A stretch of DNA of 64,000 nucleotides from Chloroflexota bacterium (GTDB taxonomy: Bacteria > Chloroflexota > UBA11872): NCBI GenBank assembly GCA_028873795.1, contig JAPPNP010000026.1:134304-198303 (forward strand), read 5' to 3'. A program made the translations under genes and the position numbers. The notes under the pieces are model-generated. The model had not been told where the DNA came from and did not search any database. It worked only from the letters and a program-made list of their open reading frames with translations. The first letter of the stretch is position 1, and each line of letters opens with the position of its first letter. This document shows positions 8,191-15,936 of this stretch, in pieces.

Positions 8191-8553
8191 TTACGAACGG
8201 GCGGCGCCCGAATCCGGGCGTTCCGCGGTGTGTGCCTTTTGCACGGTGACCAAATGCTCCAAATAGGTCGTCAGTTCTTGATGCAGAGCCTCCAGGTGAT
8301 CGGCGACAAGCGAGTACTTCACCAGGCGCCCTTCACGACGCGCCCGCACCAGGCCGACCTGGCGCAGCCGTCGCACGTGCCATGACACGAGCGGTGGGCT
8401 GTGCCCGACCACCTCGGACAGCTCGGCCACCCCCTGGTCGGGGTTTTCGGACAGCCGCTGCAGGATTCGCAGGCGCGTGCCCGACCCGAGCGCCCGCGCA
8501 TACGAGCGCATGCCCAGGATGTCCCAGTCGTCCGGCGCGGTTGTTGGAGGCAC
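8191..8553 (-). CDS. ArsR/SmtB-family winged-helix transcriptional regulator
   Basis: 120 residues from GTG 8553. A single winged helix-turn-helix: [13 protein letters not shown], recognition helix region [19 protein letters not shown], wing [12 protein letters not shown]. No obvious cysteine metal site, so the effector is unlikely to be a metal. It is the first gene of the inositol-lipid operon and is probably an autoregulator of it. Two perfect palindromes lie just upstream of the start (8561-8578 and 8580-8592). No good ribosome-binding site precedes the GTG. An internal ATG at residue 15 would still leave the whole HTH domain, so the start is not certain. Confidence 0.85.
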   Translation of the reverse strand: MPPTTAPDDWDILGMRSYARALGSGTRLRILQRLSENPDQGVAELSEVVGHSPPLVSWHVRRLRQVGLVRARREGRLVKYSLVADHLEALHQELTTYLEHLVTVQKAHTAERPDSGAARS

Positions 8554-8560
8554 AATACAT

Positions 8561-8578
8561 AAAGAAAAGTTTTTCTTT
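8561..8578. promoter_or_regulatory. Palindrome AAAGAAAA-GT-TTTTCTTT, candidate operator
   Basis: Perfect 8-bp arms around GT, in an AT-rich island 8 bp upstream of the arsR start codon. ArsR-type repressors commonly bind inverted repeats in their own promoters, so this is a likely autoregulatory site. On the minus strand TATGTAT follows and could be a -10 box. Confidence 0.55.
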
Positions 8579-8579
8579 C

Positions 8580-8592
8580 GCTAGACTCTAGC
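8580..8592. promoter_or_regulatory. Palindrome GCTAGA-C-TCTAGC, second candidate operator
   Basis: Perfect 6-bp arms with a single central base, 1 bp beyond the first palindrome; the centres are about 16.5 bp apart. It may be a second operator half or the promoter -35 region on the minus strand. Confidence 0.45.
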
Positions 8593-8670
8593 GCGGCGGC
8601 GGACGCTGTGTCAAAGCGTGTGGGAAAGGGATCGCGGCTGCCGTTGGCGCGCTATTGCGCGCCCTCCCTG

Positions 8671-8700
8671 TCATTCCGAGCGGAGCGAGGAATCTCAGAC
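8671..8700. repeat. Palindromic intergenic repeat, family B variant
   Basis: TCATTCCGAGCGGAGCGAGGA followed by ATCTCAGAC; imperfect hairpin with the family B start. Confidence 0.6.
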
Positions 8701-8780
8701 GTTCGACCACGGCCGCGGGGAGTTGAGGCGCGGCCCCATCGGTCATTTCCGTGGAGGGAGCCCCGTGCAAGGTCTGTTTT

Positions 8781-8801
8781 GGGCGGGTCTCAGACCCGCC
8801 C
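8781..8801. repeat. Palindromic intergenic repeat, family A (TCTCAGA core)
   Basis: GGGCGGGT-CTCAG-ACCCGCCC hairpin, the same core as the copy at 40660. Confidence 0.7.
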
Positions 8802-8840
8802 GACGCCAGGAATCCGGCCCGCCTCCAGATTTGACCGGAC

Positions 8841-8869
8841 TGGATTCCGGCCTCCGCCGGAATGACGAA
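8841..8869. repeat. Palindromic intergenic repeat, family B, inverted
   Basis: TGGATTCCGGCCTCCGCCGG followed by AATGACGAA; the reverse orientation of the copies at 2311 and 27791. Confidence 0.7.
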
Positions 8870-8954
8870 GGGTTACGCAAGCGTCTGCGGAGGCCGGAAT
8901 CCAACTCCAACGCGCCTGCGGGCCAATCGCCCGAGCCGCCCCTCCGCCGCGACG

Positions 8955-10508
8955 CTACTTGGCGTACTCGACCGCGCGCGTTTCCCGAATCGCCGTGATC
9001 TTGATCTGTCCGGGGTACTCCAGGTCCTCCTGCACGCGGTCGGCGATCTCCCGCGTCAGGCGGTGGACGCCCAACTCGTCGATCGAACTGGGTTGCACCA
9101 TCACCCGCAGCTCGCGCCCGGCCTGAATGGCGTAGCAGGACTTCACGCCGTCGAACGAGCGGGCGATCTCCTCCAGCTTCTCCAGTCGCTGCAGATATCG
9201 CGTCACCGTCTCGCGACGCGCCCCTGGACGTGAGCCCGAGATTGCGTCGGCCGCCGCCACGGCGAAGGCCTCGAAGCTGCGCAACTCGACCTCGAAGTGG
9301 TGCGCCTCCGCGGCGTGCGCCACGTCTTCGCGCACCCCGTGGCGCCGCAGCAGCTCGCCGCCGATCAGCGCATGCGGGCCGTCGACCTCATGGTCGATGC
9401 CCTTGCCGATGTCGTGCACGAACCCCGCGGTGCGCGCCAGCTCCACGTCGCCCCCGACCTCGCTGGCCATCGTCGCCGCGAGCAGCGCCACCTCGACCGA
9501 GTGACTGAGCACGTTCTGTCCGTAGCTGTGGCGGAAGCGCAGGCGCCCCATGTAGCGCAGGATCTCGGGCGGCAGGCCGGTGATCTTGGCGTCGAACGCG
9601 GCCCGCTCGCCTTCCTGGGCGATGATTTCCGTGACCTCGGACTGGGCCTTCGCCACCGCCTCCTCGATCCGGGCCGGATGGATGCGGCCGTCCTCGGTCA
9701 GGCGTCGCAGCGCCACGCGCGCCACCTCGCGCCGCACTGGGTCGAAGGCGGAAAGCACGACGGTTTCGGGCGTGTCGTCGATGATTACGTCCACCCCGGT
9801 GGCGGCTTCCAGCGCGCGAATGTTGCGGCCCTCGCGGCCGATGATCCGACCCTTCATGTCGTCGTTCTTGAGGTCCACGACCGACGTCGTCACCTCGGTG
9901 GTGTGAGACGCGGCGACGCGCTGCAGCGCCAGGCCGACCAGCCAGCGTGCGCGGGTTTCCGCCCGCTCCTTGGCGTCGGCTTCGACCTGGCGCACCATCT
10001 GCTCGGCGTCGGCGGACACCTCTTGCTCGATGCTGCGCACCAGCTCGGTGCGCGCCTCGTCCCGCGTCAGGCTGGCGGCGCGCTCTAACGCCGCCAAGTG
10101 CTCCTGGCGCGCGGCTTCCTGCGCCTGGGCGTCGGTCTCGAGTTGGCGACGCGCGGCGTCGAGCTCGGCCTCGCGGGCCAGCGACGCGCGCTCGCGCTCC
10201 TCAAGCGCCCCGGTGCGCGCCTCCAGTCGCTCGTCCCGCTGCTGCGCGCGCTGCTCTTGGCGCTGCATCTCGCGGCGACGGTCCGACAGCTCGCGCTCGC
10301 CCGCTTCCCAGGCTTGGCGCGCATTCCGCGTGGTGGTCTCGATCAGGGCTCGTTGCTGGGCTTCGGCGGCCTTCAGCTCCTCCTCGATCCGCTGCGCGAG
10401 GGTGCGCATGCGCGATCCGGATTGCCAAACTTGATAGAAGTAGCCCGCCACGAGCCCCAGCGCGAGCATCGCCACGCCGGCGATGATCGCTATCAATGGG
10501 GCAGCCAT
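8955..10508 (-). CDS. rny: Ribonuclease Y
   Basis: 517 residues, the normal length. N-terminal transmembrane anchor (residues about 4-26), a long Glu/Arg/Ala-rich coiled coil to about residue 190, a KH RNA-binding domain with the loop MKGRIIGREGRNIRALE, then an HD domain with FVHDIGKGIDHE supplying the metal-binding His-Asp pair. Role: membrane-bound endonuclease initiating mRNA decay. Most of the protein is highly conserved, including SSIDELGVHRLTREIA near the C-terminus. ATG 10508 is used. It is transcribed alone on the minus strand, with a repeat-rich region downstream. Confidence 0.97.
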   Translation of the reverse strand: MAAPLIAIIAGVAMLALGLVAGYFYQVWQSGSRMRTLAQRIEEELKAAEAQQRALIETTTRNARQAWEAGERELSDRRREMQRQEQRAQQRDERLEARTGALEERERASLAREAELDAARRQLETDAQAQEAARQEHLAALERAASLTRDEARTELVRSIEQEVSADAEQMVRQVEADAKERAETRARWLVGLALQRVAASHTTEVTTSVVDLKNDDMKGRIIGREGRNIRALEAATGVDVIIDDTPETVVLSAFDPVRREVARVALRRLTEDGRIHPARIEEAVAKAQSEVTEIIAQEGERAAFDAKITGLPPEILRYMGRLRFRHSYGQNVLSHSVEVALLAATMASEVGGDVELARTAGFVHDIGKGIDHEVDGPHALIGGELLRRHGVREDVAHAAEAHHFEVELRSFEAFAVAAADAISGSRPGARRETVTRYLQRLEKLEEIARSFDGVKSCYAIQAGRELRVMVQPSSIDELGVHRLTREIADRVQEDLEYPGQIKITAIRETRAVEYAK

Positions 10509-10655
10509 GGCTAGCCTCCAATAGGTTGATGGTGGGGTATGGCGTCAAAGGGTTCATGTCCACAATCGCTCCGGCGCGTGGCGCGGAGCGCACCCGATGC
10601 TAACGGGCATTTGATTTATGCGCCACCACGCACCGGGACGGCGCCGCCTCCCACC

Positions 10656-10661
10656 TATACT
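10656..10661 (+). promoter_or_regulatory. Candidate -10 box TATACT for the URO-D-like gene
   Basis: TATACT 44 bp before the ATG at 10705. The same hexamer type and spacing recur upstream of other genes here (15948, 57195, 54334). No clear -35 box. Confidence 0.45.
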
Positions 10662-10704
10662 GACTTCGGCAAGGCGTGGGCCGGCGGCAGACCGGGAGAG
10701 CCAA

Positions 10705-11856
10705 ATGACTCCGACCAACGGCGCGGGGACGATGACCGGCCGCGAGCGCTACGTGAACGCGCTGCTCGGCAAGCCGACCGACATGATCGCCGTGGGCAGC
10801 CCGACGTCACTGGCCACCTATGAGCAGATGCGCCTGCTCGGGGTTGAGTGGCCCGCGGCCCACTACTCCGCCGAAGCCGTGGCGCTGCTCGCCGAGCGCA
10901 GCTACACCGATCTCGGCTTCGACACCATCGCCCCCTATTTCTGCATCATCATGGGCGCGGCCGCCCTCGGCGCGACGATCGACTGGGGCTCGGACCCCTG
11001 GGAATTCGACAAGTCCACCGGGAAGATCATCACCGGCCCCCGCATGCCGGCGGTGAAGCCGCCGCCCCCGTGGGTCACGCCCGACGAAATCAAGATTCCC
11101 GACGACTTTCTCGAACGCCGCGAGTCGCGCGCCATCGTCGACGCGATCAAGATCCTCCGCGCCGACCACCCCGACGCCGGCATTGTGGGCAAGGTCATGG
11201 GCCCCTGGACGCTGGCCTATCACATGTTCGGGCCGCAGGAATTCCTCATCAACGTGATTCTCGACCCGGACTACGTGCACCAGGTGCTCGACCGGCTGCG
11301 GCACGTGTCGGTCATGTTCGCCAATGCCCAGCTCGAAGCCGGGGCGGACGTGATCACGCTGGCCGACCACTCCACCGGCGACCTGGTGCGCGCCGAGACC
11401 TACCGCGACTTCCTGCTGCCGGTGCACCAGAAAATCACCCCGCTGATCGAAGGGCCGGTGATCCTCCACTGCTGCGGCAAGACGATCGACCGCATGCCCT
11501 ACATCACCGAGGCCGGGTTCGAGGCCTTCCACTTCGCCACCGAAAACAATCCCCACGAGGCCAAGAAGACCGTCGGCGACTACAAGCTGGTGGGCAACGC
11601 GAGCAACTTCATCACCCTGCTGACGGGCCGTCCGGAGGATGTGGCGGTGGAGATTGACGACCTGCTGACCGCCGGCGTCGACATCATCGCGCCCGAGTGC
11701 GCCGTGCCGCCCCAGGTGCCCGACGCCAACCTGCGCGCGGTCGTCGCGGCCGCGCGCGGCCAGTTCGAGCCCGATCCCGCCGTGACCGACGCCACCAACA
11801 TGGCCGACGGCTACCGCGCGCAGGTTGCCGCGCAGAGTGGCGCGCTGCCGAGCTAG
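10705..11856 (+). CDS. Uroporphyrinogen decarboxylase-family protein, MtaA-type methyltransferase-like
   Basis: 383 residues from ATG 10705, with GGGAGAG four bases upstream. The fold family is URO-D, but it carries the zinc-site pattern of the MtaA/MtbA/CmuA branch: HxC in VILHCCGKTID and a later Cys in IAPECAVPP. The N-terminal T-G-R-E-R-Y-V-N-A-L-L-G-K-P is typical of the branch. This branch transfers methyl groups between corrinoid proteins and thiols; true haem-pathway HemE lacks the zinc motif. No corrinoid protein gene is adjacent, so the substrate is unknown. Convincing as a family call, not as a specific enzyme. Confidence 0.8.
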   Translation: MTPTNGAGTMTGRERYVNALLGKPTDMIAVGSPTSLATYEQMRLLGVEWPAAHYSAEAVALLAERSYTDLGFDTIAPYFCIIMGAAALGATIDWGSDPWEFDKSTGKIITGPRMPAVKPPPPWVTPDEIKIPDDFLERRESRAIVDAIKILRADHPDAGIVGKVMGPWTLAYHMFGPQEFLINVILDPDYVHQVLDRLRHVSVMFANAQLEAGADVITLADHSTGDLVRAETYRDFLLPVHQKITPLIEGPVILHCCGKTIDRMPYITEAGFEAFHFATENNPHEAKKTVGDYKLVGNASNFITLLTGRPEDVAVEIDDLLTAGVDIIAPECAVPPQVPDANLRAVVAAARGQFEPDPAVTDATNMADGYRAQVAAQSGALPS

Positions 11857-11950
11857 GCGCTGGCCCAGCGGCGCTGCCGCCGTGTCCGCATTCGCGCCGC
11901 CGCCCGCCACAGGCTGGCACGGTGGTGCCGGCGACTACGCCGACTGAATC

Positions 11951-13180
11951 GTGGCTGACGACCGCGACGACTCCCACGACCTCGCCGAGCGCTGGCGTGG
12001 CCTGAGCGGCATTCCGGTCGAGGCGGCCTTCCTCCACGCCTATCGAAATGCCGGCGCCGCTCGGCTTGGCTATCCGCTGACGCCGGGCGTGTTTCTCGAC
12101 GACACCCTGGTCCAATACTTCACCCACGGCCGCCTGGAAGCGCCCGGCCCGGCCACGCCGTGGCCCGTTGGCGTCGCGCGGCGCACGGACCTCGGCGAGC
12201 ACCTCGCGCGCGCGCTGGCCGGCACCGAACCGGCGCCGGAATCCCTGGGAGTCTTCGAGGCGGCGCTGGACACCCCCGAGCGGCGAACCCGCGCGGGTTC
12301 GAGCGTGGGCTCGCCGATCACCTGGCGCGGCACGCCGACCCAGCTGTTTCAGCGCGACGTGGTTCGCCTCATGCCGGTATCGCCCGGCACCCGGCGTCCC
12401 GTGCGCGGCAATCTCGGCGAGCTCTATGTCGGCCTCACCGTTGACGAGCGCGCCCGCGGCGACGAGCAGCCCTCGCCCATCGACCGACCGGTGGTCTCGA
12501 CGCCCGAGCCGGTGATCGCGCCGGTGCTCACCTATCACCACACCCGCGGCGCGGACGCCTTCCGCGACCACCTCACGGCACTCCTCGATGAGGGCCTGAC
12601 GCCGGTGTCGTTCGATCATCTGGTGGCGGCCTTGGAGGGTTGGGCCACGCTGCCGCCCCGCGCCTTCGCCCTGACCTTCGACGACGGCTGGCTCGGGCAG
12701 TACTACGACGCGCTGCCCGTCCTCCTTGAACTGCGAGTCCCCGCCACGTTCTTCGTGCTGCCGGGATTCGACCGCCATGGGCAGGGGCACATGACGCTCG
12801 ATCAGATTCGCGAGGTGCGCGCTGCCGGCATGACCGTGGGCTCGCACACGTTCAACCACGCCCGTTTGCCGTCCCTCATCAGGCGGAATCTCGGCGCGGC
12901 GCAGGCGGAGGTAGTCCTTTCGCGAGCCGACCTGGAGCGCGACGTCGACGGCGTCGACTACTTCGCCTACCCGAATGGCCTCTACGACGACGACGTGATT
13001 CGGCTCGTCCGCGATTCCGGCTACCGGGCGGCGGTGGCGACCGTGCGCGGCCTGGTCCACTCACTCGACCGCCGCTTCGAGTTGCGCCGGGTGGGCGCCA
13101 ACGCGTGGGGGTCGTTGGCGGCCACGCGCACGGCGATCCGCCAGGCGGCCGCCATTGACGGGGTCGAGTCGCCCATCTGA
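11951..13180 (+). CDS. Polysaccharide deacetylase (NodB domain) with N-terminal GG/GYP module
   Basis: 409 residues from GTG 11951. The C-terminal half (about 190-400) is a carbohydrate esterase family 4 domain: catalytic base and metal Asp in LTFDDGW (D244, D245) and metal ligands H299 and H303 in SHTFNH. The N-terminal 160 residues hold LHAYRNAGAARLGYPLTPG followed by LVQYFTHGRLE, and a second GTPTQLFQRDVVRLMP unit. This matches the extracytoplasmic module of the two proteins at 34919 and 43781. Expected activity: removal of N-acetyl groups from a cell-wall or exopolysaccharide sugar. No signal peptide is visible at this start, which is odd for such an enzyme. Confidence 0.85.
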   Translation: MADDRDDSHDLAERWRGLSGIPVEAAFLHAYRNAGAARLGYPLTPGVFLDDTLVQYFTHGRLEAPGPATPWPVGVARRTDLGEHLARALAGTEPAPESLGVFEAALDTPERRTRAGSSVGSPITWRGTPTQLFQRDVVRLMPVSPGTRRPVRGNLGELYVGLTVDERARGDEQPSPIDRPVVSTPEPVIAPVLTYHHTRGADAFRDHLTALLDEGLTPVSFDHLVAALEGWATLPPRAFALTFDDGWLGQYYDALPVLLELRVPATFFVLPGFDRHGQGHMTLDQIREVRAAGMTVGSHTFNHARLPSLIRRNLGAAQAEVVLSRADLERDVDGVDYFAYPNGLYDDDVIRLVRDSGYRAAVATVRGLVHSLDRRFELRRVGANAWGSLAATRTAIRQAAAIDGVESPI

Positions 13181-13245
13181 TTTGCGCGCAGGGTGGACAA
13201 TCGCGCAACCGTTGTTCCCCGGCGAAGGCCGCCGCACCACGTCAG

Positions 13246-14373
13246 ATGCACGTCGTCGCGCTCCACCTGCTCAACTTTCGCAACTACGCCCGGCTCGATC
13301 TCGAGCTGCCGCGCGGCCCCCTCGTGGTGCATGGGGGTAACGCGCAGGGCAAGAGCAATTTGCTGGACGCGGTGCACATCCTGGCCACCGGCCGCAGCCT
13401 GCGCGGCGGCCCCGAGGCCGCCTGGATCAATGTGGACGCGCCCGACGCGGCCCACTTTGCGCGGGTCCGGGCGCAGGTTCAGGCTGCTGCCTCGGAGGAG
13501 CACCTGGAGCTTATTGTCGCCCGGACGAGCGCCGGGGGCGGCGTCAGGCGCCGGGTGCGCATCGGTGGCGCGGCTCGGCGGCTGGCCGATTTGCCGGGCC
13601 GCTTGCAGGCCGTCAGCTTCGCGCCGGCGGATTTGACGCTGCTCACCGGTCCGCCGCGCGAGCGGCGGCGCTGGCTGGACATGGCGCTGGCGCAGCTCGA
13701 TCGCGACTACGTGGCGGCGCTTGCCGACTTCGACGTGGTGCTCACCCGCCGCAACGCCCTGCTCCGCCGCATCCGCGCCGGTCAGGCCCGGCCGCAGGAG
13801 CTGGACTTCTGGGACGCGCGTCTCGCCCCGCTTGCGGACCGGATCGTGCGCCGGCGGCAGGCATTCGCGGAGGCCCTGCAGCCGTTGCTGGCGGCGGAGT
13901 ATGCGCAGATCACGGACGATCCAACCCTCACCCTCGGCTACGCCGCCACGGCGACGGGCGCGCACCCCTCGGATTTCGTGGAGGCGCTGCGGCAGGCACG
14001 ATCCGCCGACATCGAGCGCGGCGCCACGAGCCTCGGACCGCATCGAGACGATCTGGTGCTGCACCTCCGCGCGCACCCGCTCGCCAGCTTCGGCTCGCGC
14101 GGCCAGCTACGCTTGGCCGGGGTGGCACTCAAGTTGGCCCAATTCGAGCTTGCCCAGCGCCGGACCGGTGAACGGCCGGTGCTGCTGCTCGACGACGTGA
14201 CGGCCGAGCTCGACCCCCATCATCGTCGCCTGCTGCTGGAACGGCTGGCGCCGGCCGCACAGACCATCATCACCACCGCCGACCCGGCCGGCCTGGACGC
14301 GCCCATGCTCGGCGAGGCGACCTGGCTGCTGGTCGAGGGTGGACGCATTCGCGCGACCAATGCCCCCGCGTAG
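13246..14373 (+). CDS. recF: DNA replication and repair protein RecF
   Basis: 375 residues. The SMC-like ATPase is complete: Walker A GGNAQGKS at residues 30-37 after the LLNFRNYARL strand, the signature region FGSRGQLRLAGVALKLAQ, and Walker B with D-loop PVLLLDDVTAELD. Role: loads RecA at single-strand gaps together with RecO and RecR. The next gene, dciA, overlaps its 3' end, an arrangement also seen in actinobacteria near oriC. However, dnaA, dnaN and gyrB are not in this window. Confidence 0.95.
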   Translation: MHVVALHLLNFRNYARLDLELPRGPLVVHGGNAQGKSNLLDAVHILATGRSLRGGPEAAWINVDAPDAAHFARVRAQVQAAASEEHLELIVARTSAGGGVRRRVRIGGAARRLADLPGRLQAVSFAPADLTLLTGPPRERRRWLDMALAQLDRDYVAALADFDVVLTRRNALLRRIRAGQARPQELDFWDARLAPLADRIVRRRQAFAEALQPLLAAEYAQITDDPTLTLGYAATATGAHPSDFVEALRQARSADIERGATSLGPHRDDLVLHLRAHPLASFGSRGQLRLAGVALKLAQFELAQRRTGERPVLLLDDVTAELDPHHRRLLLERLAPAAQTIITTADPAGLDAPMLGEATWLLVEGGRIRATNAPA

Positions 14374-14698
14374 GTCGGGCGCCCTCCGGCCGCTCGCCGA
14401 ATGGCTCGCGGAGCTCGGCGAGCGCCCCGACATGCGCTACGGCCGCCGTCGACTTGAAACCACACAGGCGATCGAGGCCGCCCTGAAGGCCGTGTTGGGC
14501 AATGACGCCGCCGCGCGGTGCCGGCCGGCGGGCTATGCGGGACGGGCCGCGATTCTGGCCTGCCGCTCCAATGCCTCGGCCCAGATCGTGGGCATGCACG
14601 TGCCCCAAATCCTGGACGAGGTGAAGCGCCGCGTGGCCCATGCCGACGTGCGGGAGCTGCGCCTGACCGTCGCGCCCGAGCGCTGGGCGGCCGAGTAG
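14360..14698 (+). CDS. dciA: DciA-like protein (DUF721), replicative helicase loader candidate
   Basis: 112 residues from ATG 14360, overlapping the recF end by 14 bp; a GTG at 14339 would lengthen the overlap. The pattern of LAEWLAELGERPDMRY then AAILACRSNASAQIVGMH and a C-terminal VRELRLTVAPERW matches the short DUF721 fold. DciA interacts with the DnaB helicase in bacteria lacking DnaC/DnaI. Position directly after recF strongly supports the call, because sequence conservation in this family is low. Confidence 0.75.
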   Translation: MPPRRSGALRPLAEWLAELGERPDMRYGRRRLETTQAIEAALKAVLGNDAAARCRPAGYAGRAAILACRSNASAQIVGMHVPQILDEVKRRVAHADVRELRLTVAPERWAAE

Positions 14699-14717
14699 CC
14701 CATCTGGTGCGGCCAAG

Positions 14718-14723
14718 TATCCT
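14718..14723 (+). promoter_or_regulatory. Candidate -10 box TATCCT
   Basis: 43 bp before ATG 14766, the usual spacing in this window. No -35 box recognised. Confidence 0.35.
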
Positions 14724-14765
14724 GGGCGCGCGCCCGTCCGTACGGGCCAACGGGGATGGGCTTGC

Positions 14766-15821
14766 ATGCACAACATCGCACTGATTCCGGGAGACGGCAC
14801 TGGGCCGGAGGTCACCGCCGAAGCACTGAAGGTCCTGGAGGCCGCCGCGCGCGTCGGCGGATTCACCTACGAGACCACGACCCTTGACTTCGGCGGCGAG
14901 CGCTATCTGCGCACCGGCGAGACCCTGCCCGACGGCGCCATCGACGACCTGCGGCAGTTCGACGCCATCTTCCTCGGCGCGATCGGGCATCCGGACGTGG
15001 CGCCCGGCATTCTCGAGAAGAACATCCTGCTGCGGATTCGCTTCGAGCTCGACCAGTACATCAATCTGCGCCCGGTCAAGCTCTATCCCAACGTCGAGAC
15101 GCCGCTGCGCGACAAGGGCCCCGAGGACATCGACTTCATCATCGTGCGCGAGAACACCGAGGGGATCTACACCGGTATGGGCGGCGTGCAGTACGCCGGC
15201 ACGCCCAACGAGGTGTCCACCCAGATCCACTGCACCACCTATCACGGCGCGTCGCGCTGCGTGCGCTACGCCTTCGAACTCACCCGGGCCCGCGCGCGAG
15301 AGAACCAACTGCACCTGGTCGCGAAAACCAATGTGCTCACCTACGTTCACGGCACCTGGTGGCGGGCCTTCAACGAGATCGGCGACGCCGACTTCCCGGA
15401 CATCACCCGGGACTACGCCCACGTGGACGCCGCCACGATGTGGATGGTGAAGAATCCCGAGTGGTTCGACGTCGTCGTCACCGAAAACCTCTTCGGCGAC
15501 ATCATCACCGACCTCGGCGCGATGATTCAGGGCGGCATGGGCATCGCCGCCGGGGGCAACGTGAACCCCGAGGGCGTCTCGATGTTCGAGCCGATCGGCG
15601 GCTCCGCGCCGAAGTACACGGGGCAGGGCGTCATCAATCCGCTGGCGGCGATCAACGCCATGCAGATGCTGCTGACCGACGTCGGCGAGCATGTGGCTGC
15701 CCAGCGCGTCGAATCGGCTGTGGTTCAGGCCCTGGAGTCCGGTCGCTTCGAGTCCATGAGCGCCGGCCGCATGGGCATGTCCACGTCCGAAGCCGGCGAT
15801 TTCGTCGCGAGCCTCGTTTAG
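14766..15821 (+). CDS. Isocitrate/isopropylmalate dehydrogenase family enzyme
   Basis: 351 residues. N-terminal [14 protein letters not shown], substrate-binding [13 protein letters not shown], catalytic Lys in [12 protein letters not shown], metal-binding [12 protein letters not shown] and the NAD-site region [17 protein letters not shown]. Family reaction: NAD(P)-dependent oxidative decarboxylation of a beta-hydroxyacid. It is of 3-isopropylmalate dehydrogenase size and NAD-type, but no other leu genes are here. Instead, it precedes a 2-oxoacid dehydrogenase operon, so tartrate/malate- or homoisocitrate-like specificity is possible. The PIGGSAP variant of the usual PxHGSAP is notable. Confidence 0.85.
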   Translation: MHNIALIPGDGTGPEVTAEALKVLEAAARVGGFTYETTTLDFGGERYLRTGETLPDGAIDDLRQFDAIFLGAIGHPDVAPGILEKNILLRIRFELDQYINLRPVKLYPNVETPLRDKGPEDIDFIIVRENTEGIYTGMGGVQYAGTPNEVSTQIHCTTYHGASRCVRYAFELTRARARENQLHLVAKTNVLTYVHGTWWRAFNEIGDADFPDITRDYAHVDAATMWMVKNPEWFDVVVTENLFGDIITDLGAMIQGGMGIAAGGNVNPEGVSMFEPIGGSAPKYTGQGVINPLAAINAMQMLLTDVGEHVAAQRVESAVVQALESGRFESMSAGRMGMSTSEAGDFVASLV

Positions 15822-15936
15822 CCGATTCCGTGACCGCGGCACGGCCGCGAATCGCGGCGACTTCGGGCGCCGCCGCGCATCGAGCGGAGCCCGGCGCAGC
15901 GGCTTTCGCGGTGTGCGGCGCCGGACCGCCGCGCTG

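Larger units (their letters stand above)
8593..8954. other. Intergenic region downstream of RNase Y, repeats only
   Basis: About 360 bp without a supportable gene. It holds family B repeats at 8671-8700 and 8841-8869 (opposite orientations) and a family A hairpin at 8781-8801. I see no tRNA, small RNA or conserved short ORF. Confidence 0.6.
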
